DNA of 64,000 bases from Scybalousia_A sp052170555 (GCA_052170555.1 JBQNAI010000004.1:1-64000), one strand, 5' to 3'. Counted from the stretch's first letter, positions 24,197 through 33,573 are shown. Notes: generated by a model from the letters alone, not told the origin. Numbers and translations: made by a program.

Positions 24197-25423
24197 ATGA
24201 ATATCAACAAAAGAATAAGAAGGGATTTACAAGAGAATAGAAAAGCATGGATAGATATGCTATATATTCTACGGAAAGAACTTTATGGCATACTTACAGA
24301 CAAAGGGACTATAATCATTTTTTTTATTGCGACCTTAGTTTATCCATTGGTGTGTGGATATATTTACAATAGAGAGATGATGAGAGAATCTCCTATAGCT
24401 GTTGTAGATAATAACCATTCTTCTTTATCTCGGCAATATATAAGGATGCTAAATGCTACACCGGAGGTAGAAATAGTCTATCAACCTATAGATATGACAG
24501 AAGCAAAATTGCTACAAAAGAAGGGAAAGGTGCATGGTATTGTAAATATTCCAAAAGAGTTTTCTTCAAAAATAAATAAAGGGGAGCAGGCTACTGTGAA
24601 TGTTTTTGCGGATGTAACATCTTTTTTTTGGTATCGTAATCTTGCTACTGCAACTGCTTATGTTAGTATAACTATGGGTTATGGCATAGAGGCAAAAAAT
24701 CTTATTAGTAAGGGCGTATCTTATAATGAAGCAATGAGTTCAATTCGTCCTTTCATACCTCAAGAACAACTTTTATTTCAACCTGGAGGTTATCCATCCT
24801 TTATACTACCTATTATATGTATCATACTATTACAACAAACAATATTGCTCGGTATAGGAGTATTAGCGGGTAAGAGGTTAGAGAATAATAAATATAAGCT
24901 CATAACTCCTAATAATGTTCATTACCGTGGTATATTTCGTATTATTTTCGGGAGATTGTTAGCCGTTTTTTTAGTATATATTCCGATAAGTATATACGTC
25001 CTTATACTTATCCCTCACTTCTTCAATATACCTCAGTTGTACACAAGCCCAATTGAAGTGTTAAGTTTTATAATACCTTTTTTGTTGGCTTCCATACTAT
25101 TAGGAATGACTTGTTCTGTATTTTTCCATCATAGAGAAAACGCTATACCTTTCTTTATTTTTATGTCAATACCTATTTTGTTGATGTCAGGCTTATCATG
25201 GCCAAGAGAATCAATGCCAAATTTCTGGAGAAATATTTCTTATCTGTTTCCGTCCACTTTTGGTGCGAATGGGTTTGTCAGGATGAGTACCATGGGAGCA
25301 AATCTTGTAGAAATAAGTAAGGAACATTTTAGTTTATGGGTACTTGTTGCTATTTATTTTATAACAACATTCTTTGCGTATCGTTGGCGTATGCTAAAAG
25401 TATGGCGAAATAACATCAAATAA
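24197..25423 (+). CDS. ABC-2 type transporter permease (second subunit)
   Basis: A 408-residue permease homologous in layout to the preceding one: N-terminal helix (GTIIIFFIATLVYPLVCGYI), a periplasmic domain with SPIAVVDNNHSSLSRQ, then five helices including LPIICIILLQQTILLGIGV and the conserved MLMSGLSWP-like stretch LLMSGLSWPRESMP. I chose ATG 24197, 13 bp after the previous stop. An open frame reaches back to 24116 but would overlap the upstream gene by 68 bp and add an unlikely N-terminus. Last gene of the efflux operon; a 513-bp spacer with a repeat array follows. Confidence 0.9.
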   Translation: MNINKRIRRDLQENRKAWIDMLYILRKELYGILTDKGTIIIFFIATLVYPLVCGYIYNREMMRESPIAVVDNNHSSLSRQYIRMLNATPEVEIVYQPIDMTEAKLLQKKGKVHGIVNIPKEFSSKINKGEQATVNVFADVTSFFWYRNLATATAYVSITMGYGIEAKNLISKGVSYNEAMSSIRPFIPQEQLLFQPGGYPSFILPIICIILLQQTILLGIGVLAGKRLENNKYKLITPNNVHYRGIFRIIFGRLLAVFLVYIPISIYVLILIPHFFNIPQLYTSPIEVLSFIIPFLLASILLGMTCSVFFHHRENAIPFFIFMSIPILLMSGLSWPRESMPNFWRNISYLFPSTFGANGFVRMSTMGANLVEISKEHFSLWVLVAIYFITTFFAYRWRMLKVWRNNIK

Positions 25424-25612
25424 AAGTATATTAACAAAAAACAATAACGGTATTTGGATATCAAAAAATATAAATGTGAGATATTGTCCGTAAATTGTAT
25501 AATACTTGATTAAGTATATCATTTATATATTTTATATTAGGATTGAATCCAAAATTTGATTGTGTATCTAAGTTACTATTTTTAATAACAGAATTATTTT
25601 AGGATGACTTAG

Positions 25613-25676
25613 TACTAATGTCAAGAAAGGATTTATCCTTTCTTGACATTAGTAAAATCTTTCTTGACATTAGTTT
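25613..25676. repeat. 21-bp array, inverted plus direct units (GTCAAGAAAG type)
   Basis: The arms 25613-25631 and 25636-25654 form a perfect 19-bp stem with a 4-base loop. A further copy of the right-arm unit follows, 21 bp in phase. All are the TGTCAAGAAAG core with ACTAA linkers. It lies 190 bp after the ABC permease stop and may help to end that transcript. The rest of the spacer 25424-25936 shows only the dnaN promoter. Confidence 0.85.
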
Positions 25677-25846
25677 TGTAGTATGGCAAATTGTTTTCAT
25701 ATATTGTGTTTTGGTGATATTGTTACAAAATGATGATAATATGAAATAAAAGTTTGTGTCATTTAATAGATATACAGCATTGTCACTATCAATTGTAGTG
25801 TGAAAAACTTCTTAATATATTTTCTTGTCATTTGAATAAATATTAT

Positions 25847-25854
25847 TATCTTTG
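25847..25854 (+). promoter_or_regulatory. dnaN promoter (-7 box TATCTTTG)
   Basis: A perfect TAnnTTTG box 82 bp before the dnaN ATG, with TTG at 25825-25827 and a 19-bp spacer. Confidence 0.75.
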
Positions 25855-25936
25855 CACATCAAACACCAGTCTTGAAAGATTGATGTTGTGGTATGTGTGT
25901 GGAAATAAGTAATAGTTAAACAAATAAATATAAAAA

Positions 25937-27085
25937 ATGAAGTTTATAGTTCATGGAGGCACTTTGGCCAGTTCTTTAAATTCAATAATGGGATTAGTTG
26001 CCAAAAACAATACGATTCCCATCGTGGAGAATTTATTATTTGTCTTAAATGATAAGACATTGAGTATAACAGCCTCAGATTTGGAGACGGTTGCTAATGT
26101 AAGTATTGAGTTACAAGAGGCGGAGGCGAGTGGAATTACCAAAGTTTGTATTCCTGGCAAAGAGCTTTATACATTGGTTAGTCAATTGTCATCGTTGCCA
26201 CTGACGATGGTTGTAAAGGACGAGTTCTCAATAGAGATTACCACTGACAATGGGGGAAAGTATAATTTTAAGGGTATAGATCCCGACGATTATCCACAAA
26301 TGATTCAAATAGAAGACAAAAATGAGTTTACAATTAAGTCATCTACACTTGTAAACGGTATAAATAAGACACTATTTGCTATTGCTACCGAAGATTTTCG
26401 CCCACAGATGACAGGGGTTCTGTGTGAATTTTCGCCGAAAGGACTAACCTTTGTTGGTACAGACTCACATAAATTGGTAAGATTACGCAATACTTCGTAT
26501 GCAACTGAGGATGAAAAAGCCTTTATTCTCCCTAAAAAAACACTTAGTCTGATGAGCAAAATCCTTTCTTCCATAAACGAAGAGTTTGAAGTGAAGGTTG
26601 AAAATAATTTATCAAATATTGCTTTTTATTTTCAAAACTATCATTTTGCTTGTCGCTTGATAGAAGGCAAGTACCCACAGTATGACAGTGCTATACCAAA
26701 TGATAATCCGAATAAGCTTATTGTTGCAAAAAATTCACTTTTAGAGAGTGTGAAACGTATATCTATTTTCACTAATCCAACAACTAATCAGATACGTTTT
26801 GAAGTCAATTCAAAAGAAATCGTTATTCAAGCAGAGGATATAGATTCGCAGAATAAAGCACAAGAACGTATTGCATGTTCATATGAAGGTGAACCGATGA
26901 CTATAGGATTGAATGCAAAATTTTTAACAGAAACTATTTCTAATGTGGAGACGGAGAATGTATGTTTTGAGATGTCTAGACCAGATCGTCCTTGTATTGT
27001 GACACCTTATGATGAAGAAACAAAAGAATCACAAAAGGAAGAAACATTGTTAATGTTGGTAATGCCGGTTATACTAATCAATTAG
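25937..27085 (+). CDS. dnaN: DNA polymerase III beta subunit (sliding clamp)
   Basis: A 382-residue clamp that dimerises as a ring on DNA and holds the replicative polymerase. Three repeated beta-clamp domains are present: about 1-125 (VAKNNTIPIVENLLF, LSITASDLETVA), 130-250 (FRPQMTGVLCEF, FVGTDSHKLVRLR) and 255-382 (LIVAKNSLLESVKRISIF, LNAKFLTETIS). Length is normal. The C-terminus carries the usual LMLVMPV(I) end. It is not beside dnaA or recF here. A C1B peptidase gene follows only 26 bp later, which suggests co-transcription from the box at 25847. Confidence 0.97.
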   Translation: MKFIVHGGTLASSLNSIMGLVAKNNTIPIVENLLFVLNDKTLSITASDLETVANVSIELQEAEASGITKVCIPGKELYTLVSQLSSLPLTMVVKDEFSIEITTDNGGKYNFKGIDPDDYPQMIQIEDKNEFTIKSSTLVNGINKTLFAIATEDFRPQMTGVLCEFSPKGLTFVGTDSHKLVRLRNTSYATEDEKAFILPKKTLSLMSKILSSINEEFEVKVENNLSNIAFYFQNYHFACRLIEGKYPQYDSAIPNDNPNKLIVAKNSLLESVKRISIFTNPTTNQIRFEVNSKEIVIQAEDIDSQNKAQERIACSYEGEPMTIGLNAKFLTETISNVETENVCFEMSRPDRPCIVTPYDEETKESQKEETLLMLVMPVILIN

Positions 27086-27111
27086 GATTTAAATAAAAAT
27101 AAAAAAATAAA

Positions 27112-28317
27112 ATGAAAAAAGTTGTTTATGTATTGACAATATTGATGCTTATGTCATCAGTATCATTCGCTCAAAAAAAGAATAAAAAAGTCAAAGATGA
27201 GAATCAAGGCTATCAATTCACAGTTGTAAAAGAAAATCCAGCAACAAGTGTGAAAGATCAGAATCGTTCTGGCACGTGTTGGGCATATTCTGGACTTGCT
27301 TTTATAGAGTCAGAACTTTTGAAGGCAGGGAAAGGAGAGTATGACTTATCTGAGGCTTGGATTTATAGGAATGCTTACACTGATAAGGCTGATAGATATA
27401 TTAGAGCACACGGTTCTGCAAATTTCTCTGAAGGTGGTGCTTTTCAAGATATACCTTACATCATTAAAAAGTATGGTATTGTTCCTGAAGAAGTATATCG
27501 TGGTCTTAATTACGGGACTGATAAACCTGATTTCTCAGAAATTACTCCTGTATTTACAAGCTATATAGGAGGATTGGCAAAGGGAAAGAGTCTTTCTACT
27601 GCTTGGAAGCAAGGATTTGAATCTTTATTGGACTCTTATTTCGGAAAAAAAGTAGAGACTTTCAAATACAAAGGTGTAGAATACACACCACAGTCTTTTG
27701 CTGCCTCTTTAGGTTTGAATTGGGATAATTACATAGAGATAGGTTCCTATACTCACTATCCTTTTTATGAAATGTTTGAACTGGAAGTGCCGGATAATTG
27801 GTTACATGCAAAAATTTATAATGTTCCTCTTGATGAGATGATTCAGATTATAGATGATGCTATAATGAATGGTTATACCATTGGTTGGGGGTCTGATGTT
27901 AGTGAAAAGGGATTCTCATGGAAGAATGGTGTTGCTATTGTTCCCGATGAAGAAAAGAGAGATCTTTCTGGTACGGAGAAAGAAAAGTGGGAAAAATTGA
28001 CTGCTTCTGAAAAGGCAGCTGCATCTTATTCTTTTGATGGTACAACGAAAGAAAAGAAAATTACACAGAAAGATCGTCAAATCGGATATGATAACTATTC
28101 CACTACGGATGATCATGGTATGCAGATAGTTGGTATATACAAAGACCAAAATGGTAATAAGTTTTATAAAGTTAAAAATTCTTGGGGCACAGATAGCGGT
28201 AAATATGATGGCTATTTCTTCGCTAGTGAGTCTTTTGTTCGTTACAAGACTATAGATTTTCAGATTAATAAGAATGCTTTGTCTTCCCAGATGAGAAACA
28301 AATTGAAAATAAAATAA
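27112..28317 (+). CDS. Secreted C1B cysteine peptidase (bleomycin hydrolase-like)
   Basis: A 401-residue peptidase of the C1B/PepC-bleomycin hydrolase group. A signal peptide (about residues 1-20, ending SVSFAQ) is followed by a Lys-rich segment, so it is exported, unlike cytosolic PepC. Catalytic residues are visible: Cys at about 56 in NRSGTCWAYSG, His at about 334 in DDHGMQIVG, and Asn at about 356 in KVKNSWGTDSG. The C-terminal end lacks an obvious sorting domain. It may degrade peptides in the periplasm, in line with the M3 lipoprotein and amino-acid enzymes in this window. It is 26 bp after dnaN and ends at a hairpin. Confidence 0.92.
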   Translation: MKKVVYVLTILMLMSSVSFAQKKNKKVKDENQGYQFTVVKENPATSVKDQNRSGTCWAYSGLAFIESELLKAGKGEYDLSEAWIYRNAYTDKADRYIRAHGSANFSEGGAFQDIPYIIKKYGIVPEEVYRGLNYGTDKPDFSEITPVFTSYIGGLAKGKSLSTAWKQGFESLLDSYFGKKVETFKYKGVEYTPQSFAASLGLNWDNYIEIGSYTHYPFYEMFELEVPDNWLHAKIYNVPLDEMIQIIDDAIMNGYTIGWGSDVSEKGFSWKNGVAIVPDEEKRDLSGTEKEKWEKLTASEKAAASYSFDGTTKEKKITQKDRQIGYDNYSTTDDHGMQIVGIYKDQNGNKFYKVKNSWGTDSGKYDGYFFASESFVRYKTIDFQINKNALSSQMRNKLKIK

Positions 28318-28344
28318 AGTAAATGTAATACTTTAGATATTTGG

Positions 28345-28381
28345 GGTGAGAAATTTAATAATTTCTCGCCTTTATTGTTTT
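28345..28381 (+). terminator. Terminator after C1B peptidase gene
   Basis: The arms GGTGAGAAAT (28345-28354) and ATTTCTCGCC (28361-28370) pair with one G-U, a 6-base loop and a TTTATTGTTTT tail. Confidence 0.75.
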
Positions 28382-28499
28382 ATTTTTCTGATGTTTTTCA
28401 GGGTTACGATTAGTATCAGTAATAATTGATTTATCTTTTTAACAAAGGTGAGATTATGAATTTATTTTTGTGATTCCGAATGAAATAATAAAAAATTAA

Positions 28500-28584
28500 A
28501 GTGGGACAATAAAAAATTCTTTCTTGACAATAATTTTTTATTGTCAAGAAAGAATTTACCAATACCAAGAAAGAATTTGATTAA
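28500..28584. repeat. Four-unit 21-bp array with 20-bp hairpin
   Basis: Units begin at 28500, 28521, 28542 and 28563. The first is the GTGGGAC type and the others are the GTCAAGAAAG type, one of them inverted. The arms 28514-28533 and 28538-28557 are perfectly complementary. It lies between two convergent genes. The rest of the 28318-28680 spacer holds only the terminator at 28345. Confidence 0.88.
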
Positions 28585-28680
28585 TAACAAAATTGTCACT
28601 GTGAGAGTAAATAAATATCATATTATTGCAATAATCAATAAAACATATTTTATAAACGTTATATAAAATATGAGTAATAG

Positions 28681-29664
28681 TTATTTTTTTGTAGGGAATA
28701 ACGTATGTTTTTGAGTTTCATCTGGAACGAAATTGTCTTTCTTTTCTGCATTGTTACGAGGTAAGACATTATATTTTATCTTCTTCCATTTGCCTGCTTC
28801 AAAAAATAATCCAGTTACTTCACCCGAGGGGATATAATATTGTTTCAAACCTTCCATACCATAAGTTGTGGGCTCCAAGATATCAAAAAATATCATTTTT
28901 TCAGTTTTGGTCTCATTAGGTTCTTTTTCAAATGGCTTAGCTTTATGAAAAATGGTATTTTTTGCTTTTTTGATAGAAACTATATCATAGTATTGTTTGC
29001 CATAATTTAGTGTAAAATTAGCCTCAGTGGAATACTCAAAAACGTAGCGCAATCTTTCTTTCTCCTTATAGAAGACATTTTGACCAAATATAGGTCTACC
29101 GCTGTTGCTACGAAAAGATATAGGTTCTATTATACGTTTACGCGAATAAATATCATTGCCATCCCAACCCAATAGTATATAATACGTTTTTTTATCGTAT
29201 TTTGTCTCAATCAGTTCATAATACACTGCACCTATCCATGTACTATCATTGAGTTTTTGAGTTTCTTGTTCTGCTATTTCGTCTCCTTTATCAAATAAAC
29301 GATAGGCTTCATAAAGTGAAGTGTTATTATTTTTTGATTGAACAAAACCATAGTTCTCAAAACTTCCCCTATCGTCCATAATACTCCAAGTGAAGATGCG
29401 AAATTGTTTGTCTTTGGAAGAAAGAATACTGATTTTATTTAACTTAGAAAAAGAATAACCAAAACTTTTTTCAAATTCCAATGCATTTTCCAATTCTGCA
29501 ATAAATTTTTCGTTAGCTGCAAAGCGTTCATTAGAAGATTTAGCAGAAAACATCTGCTCCATAAGAGGTTCTAATATCAATTCAAATCCCTGCATATTAT
29601 AGCTCTTTTGTGCAAATAAAGAGAAGCTTATGCAGAAATATAGTATCGGTATAATCTTTTTCAT
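28681..29664 (-). CDS. Hypothetical secreted protein, 327 aa
   Basis: I chose the ATG at 29664 because it gives a clean signal peptide, MKKIIPILYFCISFSLFAQ, while the frame open further upstream adds 18 residues lacking one and overlaps dapF. The mature protein has no named domain I recognise. It is rich in aromatic and charged residues, with beta-type patterns such as KTYYILLGWDGND and RKRIIEPISF, and the end is Lys/Pro rich. It lies 31 bp after the dapF stop in the same direction, so it is probably co-transcribed with it. It is likely periplasmic or surface exposed. Confidence 0.75.
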   Translation of the reverse strand: MKKIIPILYFCISFSLFAQKSYNMQGFELILEPLMEQMFSAKSSNERFAANEKFIAELENALEFEKSFGYSFSKLNKISILSSKDKQFRIFTWSIMDDRGSFENYGFVQSKNNNTSLYEAYRLFDKGDEIAEQETQKLNDSTWIGAVYYELIETKYDKKTYYILLGWDGNDIYSRKRIIEPISFRSNSGRPIFGQNVFYKEKERLRYVFEYSTEANFTLNYGKQYYDIVSIKKAKNTIFHKAKPFEKEPNETKTEKMIFFDILEPTTYGMEGLKQYYIPSGEVTGLFFEAGKWKKIKYNVLPRNNAEKKDNFVPDETQKHTLFPTKK

Positions 29665-29695
29665 TTTCCTTAAATTATCATATCTATTGATATTG

Positions 29696-30487
29696 TTAAA
29701 CTGTGAAGTAGCCTTCAAAAACTCTTATTGCATTACCCGTTAGTATTACATTATTAAAGGTATTAATCTCTTTGTTGAACTCTACTGTCAAATTTTCGTT
29801 ATGGGTGTGAACTTTAACCAAATGTTTACCATCTTCCCAACCATCTTTTATAGCATAAGCAAGAGCAGATGCCACCATGCCAGTACCACAAGACAACGTC
29901 TCATTTTCAACTCCTTTCTCGTATGTACGAATGACAAGTTCTTTATTTCCGAGTTGCTCTGCAAAATTAATATTCGCTCCGTTATATTTTTCAAATCGCT
30001 CCTCATTGCGAAGCTTTTTACCTTTTTTGAATACATCTACTTTATTGATATTTTTGACAAAGGTCACAAAATGTGAAGTTCCCGAATCAATCCAAATACC
30101 ATCTTCAAATATTTTTACTTTATTGGTATTAACCATTTTTAATGCCACATTAACGGAATCAATGACACGGGCAAAGTGTATACCATCTGGAGCCAAGAAA
30201 GAAAAAACATTATTTCTCAAAATACCTATATGTTTAGCGAACATAACTATACATCTCCCACCATTGCCGCACATCATGTCAGTCGTACCATCGGGATTGA
30301 AAAATTGCATCCGAAAATCCGCTAATGGAGTATTAGATAAAATAATTATGCCATCAGCTCCTATGCCATAATGTCTGTTACATAATTTACTCACTTGTTG
30401 TTTTGATAACTCAATATTGACTTTCCTACCATCAATAATAATAAAATCGTTACCCGCTCCGTGATATTTGTAAAAATGTATTCGCAT
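29696..30487 (-). CDS. dapF: Diaminopimelate epimerase
   Basis: A 263-residue enzyme that interconverts LL- and meso-diaminopimelate, for lysine and peptidoglycan. Both catalytic cysteines are visible: Cys at about 74 in MMCGNGGRCIV and Cys at about 200 in ETLSCGTGMVASA. The N-terminal FYKYHGAGNDFIIID is the family start. Length is normal. It is the first gene of a leftward pair with the secreted protein; no clear TAnnTTTG box is found upstream. Confidence 0.96.
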   Translation of the reverse strand: MRIHFYKYHGAGNDFIIIDGRKVNIELSKQQVSKLCNRHYGIGADGIIILSNTPLADFRMQFFNPDGTTDMMCGNGGRCIVMFAKHIGILRNNVFSFLAPDGIHFARVIDSVNVALKMVNTNKVKIFEDGIWIDSGTSHFVTFVKNINKVDVFKKGKKLRNEERFEKYNGANINFAEQLGNKELVIRTYEKGVENETLSCGTGMVASALAYAIKDGWEDGKHLVKVHTHNENLTVEFNKEINTFNNVILTGNAIRVFEGYFTV

Positions 30488-30582
30488 TGTTTTATTGTTG
30501 ATTATACTTATTACATTAAAACTTATTTATGGTAAATCAAAAAATTATTTGAAAGCAACGAATTGTTACTATGAAAAATTAA

Positions 30583-30645
30583 AGTGTGAGATTAATTTAC
30601 CAATGTCAAGAAAGAAAAAGTTAAAGTCCCACATTAATTAATTAG
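30583..30645. repeat. Three-unit 21-bp array (mixed cores)
   Basis: Units at 30583-30603 (AGTGTGAGATT), 30604-30624 (TGTCAAGAAAG) and 30625-30645 (AGTCCCACATT). It lies between dapF and the small membrane protein, both leftward. No strong hairpin. Confidence 0.88.
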
Positions 30646-30663
30646 TATCTTACACAGTGTTAC

Positions 30664-30945
30664 TTAATTCTTGAGTATGGTTGTTTTTATTTGTTCTTGT
30701 GCTTTCAAATTCTCTAACTCTTTTAGAGTTTTGTCTAAAAGAGTTTTATTTTTGTGCAATTCCTTAGATAGAGTGATAGTTTGATATAAGATGAACACAC
30801 ATGCAGCCACCATTACGATAAAACCTAATGTAAATGTTAGTGGTACCTTGTCTTCAAAGGAAGATAATTGAACTAACATCATGATAATTATTAGCAAACA
30901 CGCTAACAGCATCACGAAAAGGTTCTTTAATGTTATTTTATTCAT
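30664..30945 (-). CDS. Small membrane protein with C-terminal coiled coil
   Basis: A 93-residue protein with two predicted membrane helices (about residues 8-27 and 37-57) and a charged helical tail from about 58 (LSKELHKNKTLLDKTLKELE) that looks like a coiled coil. I recognise no named family. It starts 78 bp after the acetyl-CoA synthetase gene, with a hairpin between, in the same direction. The two-helix plus coiled-coil arrangement and normal composition support a real gene. Confidence 0.65.
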   Translation of the reverse strand: MNKITLKNLFVMLLACLLIIIMMLVQLSSFEDKVPLTFTLGFIVMVAACVFILYQTITLSKELHKNKTLLDKTLKELENLKAQEQIKTTILKN

Positions 30946-30963
30946 AAATTAGTATTTTAATAA

Positions 30964-31002
30964 TTGCACTGACGTATTCGTGGTTGCTATACGTCAGTGC
31001 AA
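30964..31002 (-). terminator. Hairpin after acetyl-CoA synthetase gene
   Basis: A perfect 14-bp inverted repeat (30964-30977 with 30989-31002, TTGCACTGACGTAT) with an 11-base loop, 22 bp past the stop. The A/T tail on the minus strand is weak, so it may attenuate rather than fully stop transcription. Confidence 0.6.
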
Positions 31003-31023
31003 CTGATGAATGCATGTTTTTAT

Positions 31024-33087
31024 TTATTTCTCTATGCGTATTCTTGCATCAACAGCAACAATCTCTGTCATACTTCCCAATAGAGGATTCAAGTCCATTT
31101 CTGCTATTTCAGGAGCTGCTTGTACCAAAGCAGAGACTCTTGCTATTTGATCAGCATAAAGATCTTCATTAACCCCTTCTTTCCCTCGCACACCTTGAAT
31201 AATTTTATAACCTTTCAATGATTTTATCATTTCCTTTGCTTCTTTAATTCCGATAGGTGCAAGGTTAGAACGAATATCTTTCAATACTTCAATAAAAATT
31301 CCCCCTAAACCGCAGAGAACTTGATGTCCGAACATCGGAGTTTTGATGCTACCGATATAAACTTCCGTACCATCGTACATATGATAGCATTGAACTGCAT
31401 AAGTATCCTTTATTTTGATAAGACGTTGAAACTCCTTGCGTACATTCTCTTCACCTTTGATATTAAGACAGACGCCACCAACATCACTTTTGTGGACAGG
31501 ACCGACAACTTTCATTACAACCGGGTAACCCACCTTATTGGCAAAATCGACTACTTCTTGTTCCTTATCGGATGAGATATCAATGGTATGATGTATCCCG
31601 GCAGCATCAAATAATTCGTTAATAACTTTCACATCAATGTATCCATTGTCACATTTGTCAATGATTGAACGAATCTTTTGTGTATCTACTTTGACAACAT
31701 CATTTTCCGTGGCAGGATTAGGTGTGGAAACAATTCTACCTACAGCATTGCCAAAAACAGTTTCATCAGGGAAATAAGTATTTCCTTTATTAACAAAAGT
31801 TTTTATTTCTTCGCCTGCAACCATTGTGGAAGGTAAAATAGGGAATATTGGTTTCGTTGCAGTTTTCAGTTTATCGGATAAAACGTCATACGCTTCAAAT
31901 ATAGGCAATAGTCCAGGTGTTCCAAAGATTACACACATTGCATCAATGTTGTCCATTTTTTTATCCACAGTATCAATAATTTCTCCTAATTGTTCAGGCG
32001 TTCCTGTTGCCAGGAAGTCTATAGGATTTGATATTGAGGAACCGGGGAATAACTTTGTCAGCAATTCATCGGCAATTGCTCCTTCTATCTTTGGTATATT
32101 CAAATCACACTTGCTTAAAGCGTCAGTTAGCATTACTGCAGGTCCACCGGCGTGAGTTATTATCGCAATATTCTTTCCTTCAAATCTAGGATAAGTGAAT
32201 ATATTTGCAACCGTAACTAATTCTTCTCTACCATAGCAACGCACAATTCCTGCTTTACGGAACAAAGCGTCCACAGCAACATCATCAGTTGCCAAAGCTC
32301 CGGTGTGAGAAGATGCAGCACGAGAACCGGCAGCCGAATACCCTGCTTTAATTGCTGCTATCCTACAACCTTTTGCAATAAGAGACTTTGCATGCTTTAA
32401 AAGTTTTTGAGGATTTTTGATATTCTCTATGTAAAGCATAATAACCTTGCTTGATTTTATCGGATCAAAAACTTCATCGTGGTATTCCAAAATATCTTCT
32501 ATACCAAGTTGAGCTGAATTTCCAACGGCCCAACAGTGATTGAAATGAAGACCCTGTTGTTTTCCGATATCCATTATGAAGCATCCCGTAGCACCGCTAC
32601 CGGTTATGAAATCAACACCTCTTTGGGACGGTTCACTAAAAGGTTGAGAGAAAATAGCATGATGATATGGGGTAAAAATACCGGTACAATTAGGTCCAAT
32701 CAAACAACCTCCCTGTTTCTCTATAATATTTACGATTCTTTGCTCTAATTCTTTGCCTTCATGAGATTCTTCACCGAATCCAGCAGAAATGATAACGAAA
32801 GCCTTACAATTTTTCTGCTCGGCAAGAACTTTAACACTTGCTTCTGCGAACTTACTTGCAATAGCCATCACTGCAAAATCTACTTGTGGTAAATCTTCTA
32901 CTGTTCTATAACACTTTATTCCTTGTATTTCATCGGTCTTTGGGTTAACGCAAAAAAGTTCTCCCTTAAAGCCTCCTTCTTTTATATTTCTTACTAACGC
33001 ACCTCCTGGTTTTGTTACATCATCACTTGCACCAACTACAACGATACTGCGTGGGTTGACAAGTTCTTTTGTTACTTTTGTCGCCAT
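31024..33087 (-). CDS. ADP-forming acetate-CoA ligase (acetyl-CoA synthetase), fused subunits
   Basis: A 687-residue enzyme converting acetyl-CoA + ADP + Pi to acetate + CoA + ATP, an energy-saving step of fermentation. The N-terminal half is the CoA-binding and CoA-ligase (alpha) part: LVNPRSIVVVGASDDVTKPG, VNPKTDEIQGIKCY, IGPNCTGIFTPY, SSHTGALATDD and the phosphohistidine region ITHAGGPAVMLTDAL. The C-terminal third is an ATP-grasp (beta) part with VVMKVVGPVHKSDVGGV and LNPLLG. Length is normal for the fused alpha-beta form. It could also accept other acyl-CoAs such as propionyl-CoA. It starts 33 bp downstream of nothing else and has its own promoter at 33148. Confidence 0.93.
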   Translation of the reverse strand: MATKVTKELVNPRSIVVVGASDDVTKPGGALVRNIKEGGFKGELFCVNPKTDEIQGIKCYRTVEDLPQVDFAVMAIASKFAEASVKVLAEQKNCKAFVIISAGFGEESHEGKELEQRIVNIIEKQGGCLIGPNCTGIFTPYHHAIFSQPFSEPSQRGVDFITGSGATGCFIMDIGKQQGLHFNHCWAVGNSAQLGIEDILEYHDEVFDPIKSSKVIMLYIENIKNPQKLLKHAKSLIAKGCRIAAIKAGYSAAGSRAASSHTGALATDDVAVDALFRKAGIVRCYGREELVTVANIFTYPRFEGKNIAIITHAGGPAVMLTDALSKCDLNIPKIEGAIADELLTKLFPGSSISNPIDFLATGTPEQLGEIIDTVDKKMDNIDAMCVIFGTPGLLPIFEAYDVLSDKLKTATKPIFPILPSTMVAGEEIKTFVNKGNTYFPDETVFGNAVGRIVSTPNPATENDVVKVDTQKIRSIIDKCDNGYIDVKVINELFDAAGIHHTIDISSDKEQEVVDFANKVGYPVVMKVVGPVHKSDVGGVCLNIKGEENVRKEFQRLIKIKDTYAVQCYHMYDGTEVYIGSIKTPMFGHQVLCGLGGIFIEVLKDIRSNLAPIGIKEAKEMIKSLKGYKIIQGVRGKEGVNEDLYADQIARVSALVQAAPEIAEMDLNPLLGSMTEIVAVDARIRIEK

Positions 33088-33147
33088 ATCTTTATTTATT
33101 TTTATATTTATTATATTCTTTTGAAAAAATCTTTATAAACAATATTG

Positions 33148-33155
33148 CAAAGGTA
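33148..33155 (-). promoter_or_regulatory. Acetyl-CoA synthetase promoter (-7 box TACCTTTG)
   Basis: The minus-strand TACCTTTG is a perfect TAnnTTTG box 60 bp before the ATG. Confidence 0.7.
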
Positions 33156-33343
33156 ATGATTTTTTCTGAAATAGATATAATACCATTATAAAATTGTGTG
33201 GAATAAGATAGGCCTCCATATTCATTTAAATGATTTAGTACATAAATTTGATTAATGGGAGTCTCTATATATTAAAATTATAAGGCTATTCAATTTCTTT
33301 TTAATTGATAATGTATTTATTAGAGTTTAATATTATGGAGCAT

Positions 33344-33423
33344 AATATTAGTTTGCCAATGTCAAGAAAGAATTTATTAAAGTCCCACTTTAATTTGCTA
33401 AAGTGGGACTTTACTTTTACCAA
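33344..33423. repeat. 21-bp array with perfect 15-bp hairpin in a divergent spacer
   Basis: Units begin at 33360 (TGTCAAGAAAG), 33381 (AGTCCCACTTT) and 33402 (AGTGGGACTTT). The arms 33378-33392 and 33399-33413 pair perfectly. The array lies between divergent acetyl-CoA synthetase and relA/spoT genes, so no transcript ends here. The 540-bp spacer otherwise holds only their two promoters. Confidence 0.9.
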
Positions 33424-33565
33424 TTTATGAATTTGTAAAAGTAGGTATTGGCAATACAAGTATGAATTTTGATTATGGTGGAATATCATCATAGTTTTTT
33501 TATCAAATTGGACAAGAAAATCATAAAAATTCATTATTTATCATTTTTTTAACATAAAATTTAGT

Positions 33566-33573
33566 TACTTTTG
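33566..33573 (+). promoter_or_regulatory. relA/spoT promoter (-7 box TACTTTTG)
   Basis: A perfect TAnnTTTG box 54 bp before the ATG. Confidence 0.7.

Noticed and set aside
24116..24197. A longer second ABC-2 permease starting at 24116
   Set aside because: It would overlap the upstream gene by 68 bp and add an N-terminus unlike the family. ATG 24197 fits better.
29664..29718. A longer secreted protein start at 29718
   Set aside because: The first 18 residues are not a signal peptide and overlap dapF. The ATG at 29664 starts a typical signal peptide.
29877..30371. A 164-codon plus-strand frame inside dapF
   Set aside because: It is antisense to a clear dapF with both catalytic cysteines; a shadow of codon structure.
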